Below are positions 12,196 through 24,105 of a stretch of 64,000 nt of DNA, piece after piece. Source of the DNA: Massariosphaeria phaeospora. Its lineage: Eukaryota > Ascomycota > Dothideomycetes > Pleosporales. Location of the stretch: assembly GCA_011032825.1 (NCBI GenBank), contig JAADJZ010000023.1:558001-622000 (forward strand). Direction: 5' to 3'. The translations under genes were made by a program, and so were the position numbers. How positions within the stretch are numbered: the stretch's first letter is position 1; each line of letters begins with the position of its first letter. The notes under the pieces were generated by a model that saw only the letters and a list, made by a program, of their open reading frames with translations, did no database searches and was not told the origin of the DNA.

Positions 12196-12846
12196 TTACA
12201 ACCCATACTCCTCCAGCGCTCCATCGACACCCCTACTCCACACCAAACCGCGCACCTCCCTCCCATCCGACGTTAATCCTCTCACCGGACGCACCCCCCG
12301 CTCCCGAAACCCCAATCTCTTAAACATATTCCTCGAGTTCTCGTTATCCGGATTACAAAACCCAACAACCCTTGTTACACCCTTTTCCCTCTCAAAATAG
12401 TCCAACAACGCCCTCGACGCCTCCGTAGCATATCCCTTCCCCCAATACAACGGAAGAAACGAAAACCCCATGTCCGGCAGCGATGGTGCGTCAGGGTTCT
12501 TGCGCACTTTGAGGGAGACTTTGCCGATCTTTTCGAGGTCGTGGGAGTGCTCCGCAAAAGGCTTGGTCGGTCCGGTAGTATCATCGGATGTAGAGGTGAG
12601 CGATACCAGGTAGTGCCCGTATCCGGTCTCGCCTTGTCTTTCGGTGTCTTGTTCGATTCTGCGCCGCGCGGCTTCGCGATCAGGAACCGCGGTTGCTACG
12701 CCCGCATTTGCGGCTTTTATCTCTGGATTGTTGTAGAGTGCGGCTAAGAAGTCGCAGTGCGAGTCTTGAGTCGGGTCGAAGTAGGAGAGGGTTAGTCGAG
12801 GGGTGGAGATATGGAAGTGTGGATCTAGGGAGCGCGGCGTCGCCAT
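12196..12846 (-). CDS. GNAT-family N-acetyltransferase (RimJ/RimL-like)
   Basis: This is a single-exon gene of 216 residues with no introns. It begins MATPRSLDPHFHISTPRLTLSYFDP, where the STPRLTL motif is the usual first strand of the RimJ/RimL type of GNAT enzymes. The centre has the substrate strand DMGFSFLPLYWGKGYATEA at about residues 126-144, and the acetyl-CoA pyrophosphate loop falls in YWGKGYATEASRALLDY. The C-terminal NPDNENSRNMFKRLGFRERG is the typical N..S....KLGF signature. It should transfer acetyl from acetyl-CoA to an amine, but protein and small-molecule targets cannot be separated from sequence. It is convergent with the NLR relic, 91 bases away. All key parts appear intact. 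Confidence 0.87.
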   Translation of the reverse strand: MATPRSLDPHFHISTPRLTLSYFDPTQDSHCDFLAALYNNPEIKAANAGVATAVPDREAARRRIEQDTERQGETGYGHYLVSLTSTSDDTTGPTKPFAEHSHDLEKIGKVSLKVRKNPDAPSLPDMGFSFLPLYWGKGYATEASRALLDYFEREKGVTRVVGFCNPDNENSRNMFKRLGFRERGVRPVRGLTSDGREVRGLVWSRGVDGALEEYGL

Positions 12847-13059
12847 CGTGATTAAGGTTGCAAAGTACTTGTTTTGATATTGAAGTTAAGGGGAGGTCTC
12901 TAGCTGTTGATTGGAAATGGAATTAAGACGCGATATCATTTATTACTGATCTGAGAATGACTCGAAGAGTCAGATGAGTCATCGCCGGATGACGCAATAT
13001 CACAAGACTTGACATAACCCCACCTAGGTGCATAGGTACATCGCGCGCGAAACACTACC

Positions 13060-13236
13060 AAGCAGATGACTCGCCGAAGCTCGCGAAAATTCTCGTCTCG
13101 CCAGCAGCCTGCATGATTGGTTGTACTTACCCTTGACAGCTGTAAGCCCATAATGCCATTAATTGTGGATGGCGGCGAGGCTGCGATAGCGGCCGTTGAT
13201 CTTTGCTATGACGAAAGCCTGGTGTAGCTGAGTCAC
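13060..13236 (-). pseudogene. Duplicated fragment of a GQRHQAF-type gene, inactive copy
   Basis: Read on the minus strand from 13236, this matches the plus strand from 42684 over about 170 bases. Both contain a segment encoding HQAFVIAKINGRYRSLAA and both keep the GTAAGTAC splice donor and the flanking TTTTCGCGA block. Here the start codon equivalent is GTG instead of ATG and an in-frame TAA replaces a glutamine codon, so this copy cannot make the protein. The fragment begins exactly where the neighbouring F-box gene ends. I recall short fungal proteins beginning MGQRHQA, of unknown function. Confidence 0.7.
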
Positions 13237-15336
13237 TAGCTCTGTATCTTCCTCCAGCCCAATCTCTCTCTTTTTCCATGATATATGATATCAATACCTG
13301 CACGCTTCAACTGGTCCCATATGCTAACACCGATGGCGTACCGCATCGCCCACTGATTCGGTCCCTGGGTCGTGTCGTCCTCTGTCTCTTCCGCAGCATC
13401 ATCATAGTCCAAGTATTTTTCTTCTCCTAGGTCTTCATCTTCATCTTCATCTCCTTCATCTTCATCTTCATCTCCTTCATCTTCATCTTCATCTTCGTCT
13501 CCTTCTTCATCTCCTTCTTCATCTCCTTCATCTACTTCTCCTTCATCTACTTCTCCTTCTCCTACTGCTCCTTCTTCTACTTTTCCTTCTTCTACTTCTC
13601 CTTCTTCGTGTTCGTTTTCCTCCTCGTCAATGATTTCGGTCTCTGTTTCCTTGTTACTCGCTTGTGGTAGATGATGCTTCGTATGTATTACCTGACATAC
13701 AGTCTTCGTCGTCGGAGCTGGACTCCCAGGTTTCGAATTCGCAATCCTCTGCTCTGGGATAAGAACCTTCTGCGAACATGGGAAGGTCATTGTCTTCGTC
13801 TAGAAGCATATCAGAGCCGCTGTCCTCATTGTCTTCCATACTCTCATCAACATCTTCCTCGGCATCTTCGATCGTCATTGGCAATCTTGGCAGACGTCGA
13901 TCCTCTACGACATGATCCTTGTATCTGTCCAGCCATAGATGTATCGTTGTCAACTTTGTGAAGTGCGCCTTGTCGAGCAGCAACGATCGGAGGAACCTTT
14001 TGATTGCTTCAGTAGAATCGATGACGCCAATCGACTCTATTCCTTTAGGATATTGATGGCGCGCAGCTGTTATAGTCTCGGGAGGCTCCCACAGTGATTC
14101 TGGCTCTGTAGGGTAGAAGAAGGCTTCCTGAGGCGCAACGATTTTCCGCAGATTGGGAAACCCATCCATCGAAAACATCGGTTCACAATCCACACGATAG
14201 ACTTGAGAGTCTTCGTATGGGTACAGCCGACCAATATTGGCAGTGTCAATGATCAGAGTTTCCAGACTAGCGCTATAAAGCCGACAGATCAAGTTGTCGT
14301 AGCTGGAGACCCATCGGGGACATTTGGCCGATGATGACAAAGGATGTTTTTTTGTCAGCTGCAGAGACAAGGATTTGAGTTTCGGCAAGAACTGGAGAAG
14401 ATCTCCAATATACTCGTGTAGCTTGTTTCGCTCACATTCCACCGTGTAGGATTGAGCGCAAGGTGTAGGAATTTGCAATATGAGAGTTGTGATCTCGGAA
14501 GGTGTAGGGTCGACGGGAAGCCTTGCGCATACTGGAAATATGTTCAAAACATGCCATCGAGCGTCCGCAAACACGAATTCCAAGGTCCGCAAATTGGGAG
14601 CAGAGATTATGTTCCATGGGAGTAGATCATTTGTCGAGATGGATGGTAAGTTGGCAAGACCGGGGATAGTGGCGGGCTCAAAGTCATGATGATTCACGGA
14701 GAAGAAGTCTTGCGTAGCAAAGGGTTTGGCCCGGAACTCAATGCCAGGTGTGCTATACGATCCGTCGTTGTTCGGCCGCCATCGTGTTGGTTCCAGTGAA
14801 AAAGGTTGGATGTTCAGATGCGTCAAGCCGGGCATAAGACAGAGAAGAACGCCTGCGAAGGCCATCTCGTGGTAGCCGTGTAGACACTCCATCCACAATC
14901 CATTTTTGCATCGTAGGTTTGACAGCGTAGTCATCGCCATCGCACCAATCTCCGTCAGGCCACAGTTGCAGCCTCGCACCCAGATATTGCTTCGGCAGGT
15001 GTGAGGATGGACAATGTCTTCTTTGTAGACAGCCAAATCGAGTGTTCGGACTGTCGCTGCAAGATCTTGCCGTTCGAAAAGCGTTCGCAGAAGGTACAGA
15101 GGAGGTGTGGGGCCACCATGGGTGACGCTGTCCGATGTCACAATGATTCCATCGATGAGGCCGTATCCTTCGCGGGGTCGGAAAAATGGAAATCGATACA
15201 GCGCTCCCTGAGCAATGTTGCGGAATCGCCGCGACACGAGAGCTAGGCTAAGCAGTGCGCTTTGCTCGATGGATCCAGCGAGTTCCGAGGCGACGTCGAC
15301 CAGGAGCTCGTCGGGAATCTGGTGGATGGTAGCCAT
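13236..15336 (-). CDS. F-box protein with repeat-encoded acidic tail
   Basis: I chose the ATG at 15336 because it directly precedes the F-box: IPDELLVDVAS at about residues 6-16, then LSLALVSRRFRNIAQGALYRF. Exon 1 (15336-13692) joins exon 2 (13642-13236) across a 49-nt intron. A nearer acceptor would make an unusually short 31-nt intron but keeps the same frame. The product is about 683 residues. After a leucine-rich middle region comes an acidic segment (DAEEDVDESMEDNEDSGSD). The second exon encodes a long tail built from Glu, Asp and Gly with EVEEG, EVDEG and DEDEG units. The tail ends in the conserved-looking QWAMRYAIGVSIWDQLKRAG. Relatives act as substrate adaptors in SCF ligases, inferred here. 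The tail is probably variable in length between strains. Confidence 0.72.
13430..13622. repeat. Imperfect hexanucleotide-like repeat inside the F-box gene
   Basis: The plus strand shows repeated CTTCAT, CTCCTT and CTTCTA units over about 190 bases. On the coding strand these give Glu/Asp/Gly codons. The units stay a multiple of three, so length changes would not break the frame. Confidence 0.9.
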
Positions 15337-16028
15337 AACAAAGGTGCGCGATTTGGGTTGCGAGGTTGGATGCGGTGTACTGGGAACAATTTGACTATGG
15401 TGCTGCTGGTCAGTCGCGCCCGTGGGTGGCTTTGCCAAGAACTAGCTAATCCGGATTCGGAAAAGCGCATCGCGTGTACCCGGAGTGAAAGCTCAACGTC
15501 AGATGACATGGCGCGTCGCCAATCAACTCGCGTCTTCGTGTCTATAGAGGGTTTCACTTAGTGTAAGGAATGCATAATCTTGCCAAGGAGATACAAGAAT
15601 TGAATGCCCACACCCTGGTCTCTTTGCGGAAGTCTATTGCATAGGACATATTACATAACGTCTCGAGGAAAAGATGAAATGGATACAATGGCTAATTGAT
15701 GATAGTGCCACCAAAATATCCCTAGAAAAGATTCGTGATAGAGGGCTTCTCAATGTGATAGACCTTCCTCGTTTCAAATATGCATAATTCCATTCACGTC
15801 GAGAGTATCATAATGTTTGCCAGCCCGAAAATAAGGAAGAACCAGCTCGAGTATTCAGTTCTCGCCCATCGCATCTCGATATGAATCAATCCATCGCTAG
15901 CCCAGAAGCGCAAGCCAGCAGTGCTTGAGCATCCCATATCCGCCTTGGTTGATTTACACAAAGAAAACCAAGATTCGTACGTTTCGGCCCATGCATTTGG
16001 GTCCCAATCTCGAACTATGTCTCCCCCG
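15337..16028. other. Intergenic DNA between two F-box genes
   Basis: About 690 bases between two genes on the same strand. The part nearest 15336 is the leader of the F-box gene, where an upstream in-frame ATG at 15438 also exists. Nothing else is recognised. Confidence 0.5.
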
Positions 16029-17531
16029 TTAAGCATCTGCCCTCCAAGGACGACCTCTTGCATTGCGCTGGTCGACCCGAATACGGGCATCCTCCAATTG
16101 AGTCAAGACGCCCGGGTCCATCTTGGATTCGAGGTCGAAGCTTTTATATGCCACAGACTTGTCGGGTAGTGTGTACTTCCAACAGTTGCTAGGATACGCG
16201 TTGTGCCGGTCCAACCAAAGGCGTAACGTGTTCAGTTTAGGATACCGCGAGCGAGATGCCGCAAGATGTCGTGCATACAGGTTGGGTGTGGTAATGCAGT
16301 CAATTACTGCGATGCACTCGATTGACGGAGGGAATTCGCACTTTATGATGCCGTACAAGGCTTGTTCTGGGGCCGTAACGCTGCGTAGCCTCGGCAAGTG
16401 TGTGAGAGAAACCATTGGCTGTATTGGATGCAAGCGCGCGAATCCCTCGGGCAATTCATGCTCTTCTAGGTTGCTTCGGTGGCAATTCCCTTTTATGTAT
16501 TGAAATGTGTCGATGACAAGATGCTCGACCGTGTCGCTTATCAGAAGCATAGCTAGGCCGTTGTAGTCGTTATGACATGGGGATACACCTCCTTCCAGTT
16601 TCAAGCGTATAGACAGGTGCTTCAGTGCCATGAGACGCTTCTGGAGTCCCGTGAAATAGCCGGCTGAGGTCTTAGGTTGTAAGCACAACGAGACCATACG
16701 ATGTACTTCGTACAAGTCCAAGTCGATCGTAAGGCGCTGCAATGTAGTTGACAGAGCCATATCTGTCGGCAGAAGCTGGCTCCGGGGCCCAATCCGACCA
16801 TCGCGATAACTCGGAAGGCGGAAGTGGAGGTGTCGAAGTTCCGGAAAGCTGAGAAGTTTGCCTGGGACAGAGGAGTGGATACGTAGGCTATGCAGACTCA
16901 CAAGTCCCGGGATTCGGGAAAGATCAACATCCTCCGTTCCAAAGCAATCTGCCACGGTTGGAAATTTCGCTCGCATACCCTGACCACTGTCCAGGCTCAG
17001 CAGGAGAACCTTCAATTTCGGAAGCATGTCTAGCGCAAGTGCAAACAGTGCTATTTCCTCACCACCGAGTACATTCTGAGACCAGGTAGGATGGAGGTAG
17101 TCAGGTGAATCGAGAAAACCATAGTTACGTGGTCCAGGTTGCTTGATCCTAGGCGTGGTTTTAATGCACCGAAGCCTAAGTGCCGCCCATCCGCATTCAC
17201 AGCGTGGCTCGGAGTTTTGACTGCAAAAGAACCCGTGGCCTAAGCTTCTATGCCGAATGTCGACGTCAAACCCGTGAATTAGGGGCACAAGATCGGGCCT
17301 GTCCAAGAGCGTGCGGACGAATAGAGCAAGCGGTATCATATTATCGTAATTGTGCCCATCTTCAACGATGACCACATGCCTGAACAGCACCTCTTGTGCA
17401 ATTGGGCGAAATTTGCGTGACACCAAGGCGAGGTTTTTCAGGCTGCGATGGGCACTGCGAACGTCGTCGTCGCTAACATAATTGGCAATCCTGAGCAGAA
17501 GCTCGTTTGGTAGATTGGGGATGGCCCTCAT
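16029..17531 (-). CDS. F-box protein
   Basis: The ATG at 17531 gives 500 residues and places the F-box at once: RAIPNLPNELLLRIANYV at about residues 2-19, then LKNLALVSRKFRPIAQEVLFRHV. The frame is open 36 codons further upstream, but that part encodes a Thr/Ser repeat from a GGAGGT run and looks like leader. The remainder is leucine-rich with no enzyme motif. It shares layout with the F-box gene at 13236-15336, including a cysteine cluster in the first third (CSQNSEPRCECGWAALRLRC here, a similar CGL-containing cluster there), so the two are probably tandem paralogues. Likely a substrate-binding subunit of an SCF ubiquitin ligase; the substrate is unknown. Confidence 0.75.
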   Translation of the reverse strand: MRAIPNLPNELLLRIANYVSDDDVRSAHRSLKNLALVSRKFRPIAQEVLFRHVVIVEDGHNYDNMIPLALFVRTLLDRPDLVPLIHGFDVDIRHRSLGHGFFCSQNSEPRCECGWAALRLRCIKTTPRIKQPGPRNYGFLDSPDYLHPTWSQNVLGGEEIALFALALDMLPKLKVLLLSLDSGQGMRAKFPTVADCFGTEDVDLSRIPGLVSLHSLRIHSSVPGKLLSFPELRHLHFRLPSYRDGRIGPRSQLLPTDMALSTTLQRLTIDLDLYEVHRMVSLCLQPKTSAGYFTGLQKRLMALKHLSIRLKLEGGVSPCHNDYNGLAMLLISDTVEHLVIDTFQYIKGNCHRSNLEEHELPEGFARLHPIQPMVSLTHLPRLRSVTAPEQALYGIIKCEFPPSIECIAVIDCITTPNLYARHLAASRSRYPKLNTLRLWLDRHNAYPSNCWKYTLPDKSVAYKSFDLESKMDPGVLTQLEDARIRVDQRNARGRPWRADA

Positions 17532-17746
17532 CTTGCGAGTCGACTTGTTGGGTGGGTGTGTGAAGGTGGAGGTGGAGGTGGAGGTGATAGTTACTAATGT
17601 GACGCGCCGTAACCAACACACGCTAGCGGCTTCTGCCACTAGCTTGATGACGTCACGCGCACAGCTCGTGCCACCAGTGCTGAATTCAGAAACCGATCTT
17701 TGCCCAACATCATCTCCGTACTATTATTTTCGTTCGAAATCTCCGC

Positions 17747-19504
17747 TTACATGAAATAATTACCCTCGTTATTCACCCGTCGCGCTGGCTGCTTTTTTCT
17801 CGCCGTCGATCCCATACTCAGCTCCAAATCCTTCCTCAATCCCAAGTCCCGTTCACCTGCTACGCCAAAGAACCCTATGATACTGATCCCTAGGCCTACC
17901 CACCAGATCACATTGAGACTGCGGCTGTAGACCTCGACGACCTCGCTCCATAATCTGGCATCTAAAGTCCCCCGGATGCGATGCGCCTGGCTGGCAAACG
18001 AGTACGCTGCGCCGTTCTTGAGTCGGTCTCGCAGATCAGCGGACGAAATAAGATGCAAATTCTTATTAAATACCGCGTTGAAGATGATTGAGGGCATCGT
18101 TACACCCCATATGTAGCCGAATGTTCGGACGAAACTGTACACAGCCGCTGATGCTGCCACATCAGACTCTGGCAATCCAACCATGATCGCTGGAAGCATA
18201 GTCGATAGTGTCATACCCAGTCCCGCGCTTGCGATCAACTGGAAGATCGCCCACTTTGCATTACTGTTTGGATCGAGGATGGTGAAGAGGCCGAAACCTA
18301 TGGCGGATAACGCGAAGGTTGCAGCGTGGATCGGTCGATACGTGCCGAACTTGCTCAAGAGAACGCCTCCCACAACCGCGAAGAATAATGTCCCAATGGC
18401 GAAGGGTAGAAAGTACGTTCCGGAACGGAGAGCAGTTATACCAAGAACCGCCTGGAACCAGACTGGCAAGAAATATGCTCCGGATTGAACGAGTATCGAG
18501 GAGAGGAACGTGAGAATGTATGCGGTTGCCGAAGTGCGGTTACTGAACAGACGGGCGGGAATGCTAGGGTATTTCGTCATGGTTGTGCTTGTTGGATGTG
18601 GAAAGCTATCCACCCCAGAGCCCCGAGGACAAGAGGAACAACGATGCGCCAGGGTGACCATGGATGTTGGATACCACCCATTACTAAACCCAGAAGGAGG
18701 GCTATCATGCTTGATATGAATATGGTATTCCCAAGCCAATCGATCTGCCGAACTTTTGAGACGCCCGTCGCTCCACCGCCCGCTTTAACGTGCATGAACA
18801 TCAAGACTGCGCCGAGTGCCAATGCGCATATAGGGATGTTCATGTAAAATCTGAAGCGATCTTGAGTCAGCGATTTGTAACAAAGAGATGTATTGTCAAC
18901 ATACATCCAACGCCAATTGGCCTCCGCAAGTGCACCGACAATAACAGGGCCTATTCCTGCGGCCACACCAGACCACGAGTTCATCAATCCCAACTACTTT
19001 CCACGCTCTCGCAACGGCACCAAGTCGCAACAGACGATATCCAGAAGGACATATATCGCGCCCGCTCCAACACCTTGTACAGTGCGTCCAGCGATCAGCA
19101 TTCCAACACTGTTCCCGCACCAGCGATGCCGCTGCCCAGCGCAAACAGCGTTGTCGCAACTATGAGAGGTATACGGCGGCCGAGGATGTTGGCTAGTTGA
19201 CCAACCAGTGGCTGTATGACCGAGGAAGCCACAACAAAAGAATTGGCAATCCAGACATAATCTTGTTCAGCGCTCCCAATTTCAGCTGTAATCCTAGGCA
19301 GCGCGATTGTGATGACGGCAACGTCGAGAACCGAGATGAAAGCCAGAAGACAGAGCGCGACGAAGATGCCCCAGAAACGGGGACCATGGGCTTGCGCATG
19401 CGCGGGAGCGGACGATGCCGGGCCTGCCGCGACCGAGGCAGAGATCCGGCATTGCCGATACGCGGTACGAGGGAGGATAAAGCGGTGGTTGGTCTTGGCT
19501 TCAT
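17747..19504 (-). pseudogene. MFS transporter (14-helix DHA2-like drug exporter), broken
   Basis: Translated pieces line up with fungal 14-helix major facilitator exporters. They are the first helix block RFWGIFVALCLLAFISVLDV with ALP after it, the GRTVQGVGAGA block, NWRW followed by FYMNIPI across a 54-nt intron at 18904-18851, and the second half with many hydrophobic helices ending at 17747. Four lesions interrupt the frame. The N-terminal ATG frame does not lead into the first helix. There is a break at the GGG run near 19114-19116, a TAG at 18994-18996 between GK and LGLMN, and a break near 18581. The two internal breaks would each be resolved by one extra base in a short run; the TAG would not. 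Intact relatives export drugs or metabolites by proton antiport. Confidence 0.78.
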
Positions 19505-20156
19505 GAAAACAATAGGAAGGAGGTCAAGATATAGACATATTTCATTGAGGCTGTTACAGTTGGTGGCGTAGGTGATAGGATTAGCCCAACATTATCGCAC
19601 GAGAACTTCGCCGCAATCTAATTAGAATCACGTTGCGTACCTACCATAGTAGGCGGTCAGTACTGAGGAGTTCTAGAATGTTGGGAAGTAGTCAGTATGT
19701 TGTCTGATGAGGTGTTGAGACAGCAAGTACTGATCTCGAAGCAGGTTAACGTTGCGAGAAGACAGACACGAGAATTTTGCATTTCAGAGAGGTATTGTGT
19801 ATCGAAACCGTGTTCACACATGACACGAAGTTCCTGCATAGTCGAATAGAGCTTTTAGGTATCGAGGTTGGTGCTAGTGTTTTGCGCGGCTTCTCTGTGA
19901 AGCATGAAGAGGTAACTGTTCCTAGGCCTGTAAGATGGAAACATCGGACGATTTAGAAGATCGACCCCACCCAAAAACAGAGTAACAATAGAAAGGGTCG
20001 AGCACGCGGTGTGGTGTGCTCTATTTAGTGAAGATTGAGAAACGCGATTAAGTACCAAGGTTGGCGATAGATGACATCATGTAAGCCTAATCTAACCCGG
20101 CCTATGGACTCTTACACACTTTTCACACTCCACACACCACGTCCGCCGTGCCCTCG
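19505..20156. other. Intergenic DNA
   Basis: About 650 bases upstream of the broken transporter and downstream of the Old Yellow Enzyme gene. Small open frames show no family features. I see no repeat or RNA gene. Confidence 0.5.
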
Positions 20157-22567
<2,411 letters not shown>

Positions 22568-23984
22568 ATGTCTGCCATGGCTGCCGCACAACCTCCTCCC
22601 GGCGTGGAGGCGGACCTCGAGAATCCCGTGGACGTTCTTTACACCGTCAATCTCGTTACACAAGGCTTAACTTTGTTCTTCATTCCCGCGTTCGTGGTCG
22701 TGCGGTTCCTCTCCAAGTATAGGGCTGCTGGGCTAGCGTTCACACTCGATGACTGTGGGTGTTTATCGCTCCAGATATGTAGTCGGGACTGACAGAGGCT
22801 AGATCTAACGGGAATATCATGTTTGCTCATGATTGGCTATAGCGTATGTGGGATCTTTTGTAAGTGTTCAGGGCGTGATCTGTATCCTCTGTAGACTACG
22901 ACTAACCTGGTTCTCAAGTGAGCGTATATGGCGGCGGCAATCACATTTGGGAAGTTCCAGCAGAGAACATCAAACCATTCTTCCAGGTACGTACCTACTC
23001 CGGTGTTCCCACTCCAGTCCACACCGCACAGCTCTAACCCCTCCCACAGACAAGCTACGCCGCGACCATCTTCTACGCGCCCATGGCTCTCTTCGTCAAA
23101 CTCAGCCTCCTCACCATCATCGCCCGCGTCTTCTCCCCCTACCGCAAAACCGTCTACGGCATCTACACGCTAGCCGTCCTGCTGCTATGCTACTACATCA
23201 GCCAACTCGTCGTCAAGGTCCGCATCTGCTGGCCCATCTCGGCGTACTGGGAAGGCGACGCAAGCAAATGCCTCGACCAAGCCGCCATCATCATGGCCGA
23301 CTCGATCACCAGCCTGATCAGCGACCTAGTCATCTTGGTGCTGCCCCTCCCCCTGACGTGGTCGCTGCAGCTGCCCAAGAAGAAGAAAATCCGCGTCGCG
23401 GGCATGCTGTGCGTGGGCGGCTTGGCCACGGCGTTCAGCGCCTGGCGCTTGCACTTGATTCTTACGGATGGGAAGAGTCCCGATCAGACGATTGTGTTCA
23501 CGCAGGTCGTGCTCTCGGGGTAAGTCAAGTCGTCCCCCCCGTCCCTAAGCACATTCTTCTTATCAAGCCCTCTGAGCTGGACTGAACTGACGCCGCGCCC
23601 AGTAACGCCGAAGCCGGCATCGGCCTCATCTGCGCCTGTCTCCCCGCCACCGCCGCACTACTCCACCAGCTACGCGGCCGCGGCAGCACCGCCCACGGCT
23701 CCTCGTCGCGCACCCCGGGCTCGCGCTCCTACCAGCTGTCCAGTCTCAGCGCGCCGCGCGCAGGCAAGGAGCGTGGGTTCCTTAAGAACGTCGATGTGGA
23801 GACGGGCTCGACGGACGAGGCGACGCTCGTGTCGCATGCGCAGGGCCGCGAGTCGGAGGAGGAGCGCAACAACTTTGGACACAAGGGCATATTAAGGAGT
23901 GTGGAGGTCATGCAGCAGTCGGTTAGTGTGGCGTCGACGGAGAATGAGGATGGGAGTTTGAGGGAGAACAGGTTTGTTGGTTGA
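22568..23984 (+). CDS. Fungal rhodopsin-domain (PTH11/SAT4-like) integral membrane protein
   Basis: Five exons (22568-22754, 22843-22881, 22919-22986, 23050-23519, 23603-23984) keep one frame and give 381 residues. The small exon 2 and its 37-nt downstream intron are the least certain part. Conserved blocks include LDD at the end of exon 1, VYGGGNHIWEVP, and TSYAATIFYAPMALFVKLSL. The helix-rich DSITSLISDLVILVLPLP and the GGLATAFSAWRL stretch follow. At least six membrane helices are visible. The C-terminal 120 residues are a cytosolic tail rich in Ser, Gly and Glu. Members of this family resemble seven-helix receptors; some act in surface sensing by plant pathogens, most are uncharacterised. 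A receptor or sensor role is inferred. It converges on the amidase gene with only 121 bases between stop codons. Confidence 0.82.
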
Positions 23985-24105
23985 AGAGGGTATCCACGGG
24001 GTCGAGCTGGGGAGGGTCCGGTCGATGAGTGTAGTTCAAAATGTGGCAACACACCTCCATTAGCTGCGACGCGGAACTCGAACATATGCAGTGGTCTTTC
24101 GATGT

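Noticed and set aside
13657..13691. A 31-nt intron for the F-box gene using the nearer AAG acceptor
   Set aside because: It keeps the frame but is shorter than other introns here; the CAG acceptor 18 bases further gives a normal 49-nt intron.
15243..15561. Antisense open frames over the 5' end of the F-box gene
   Set aside because: They mirror the coding strand and lack any protein-family features.
18994..18996. Explaining the TAG in the MFS gene as part of an intron
   Set aside because: A possible GTAGTT...GCAG intron there would shift the frame away from the downstream transporter sequence and remove a conserved helix.
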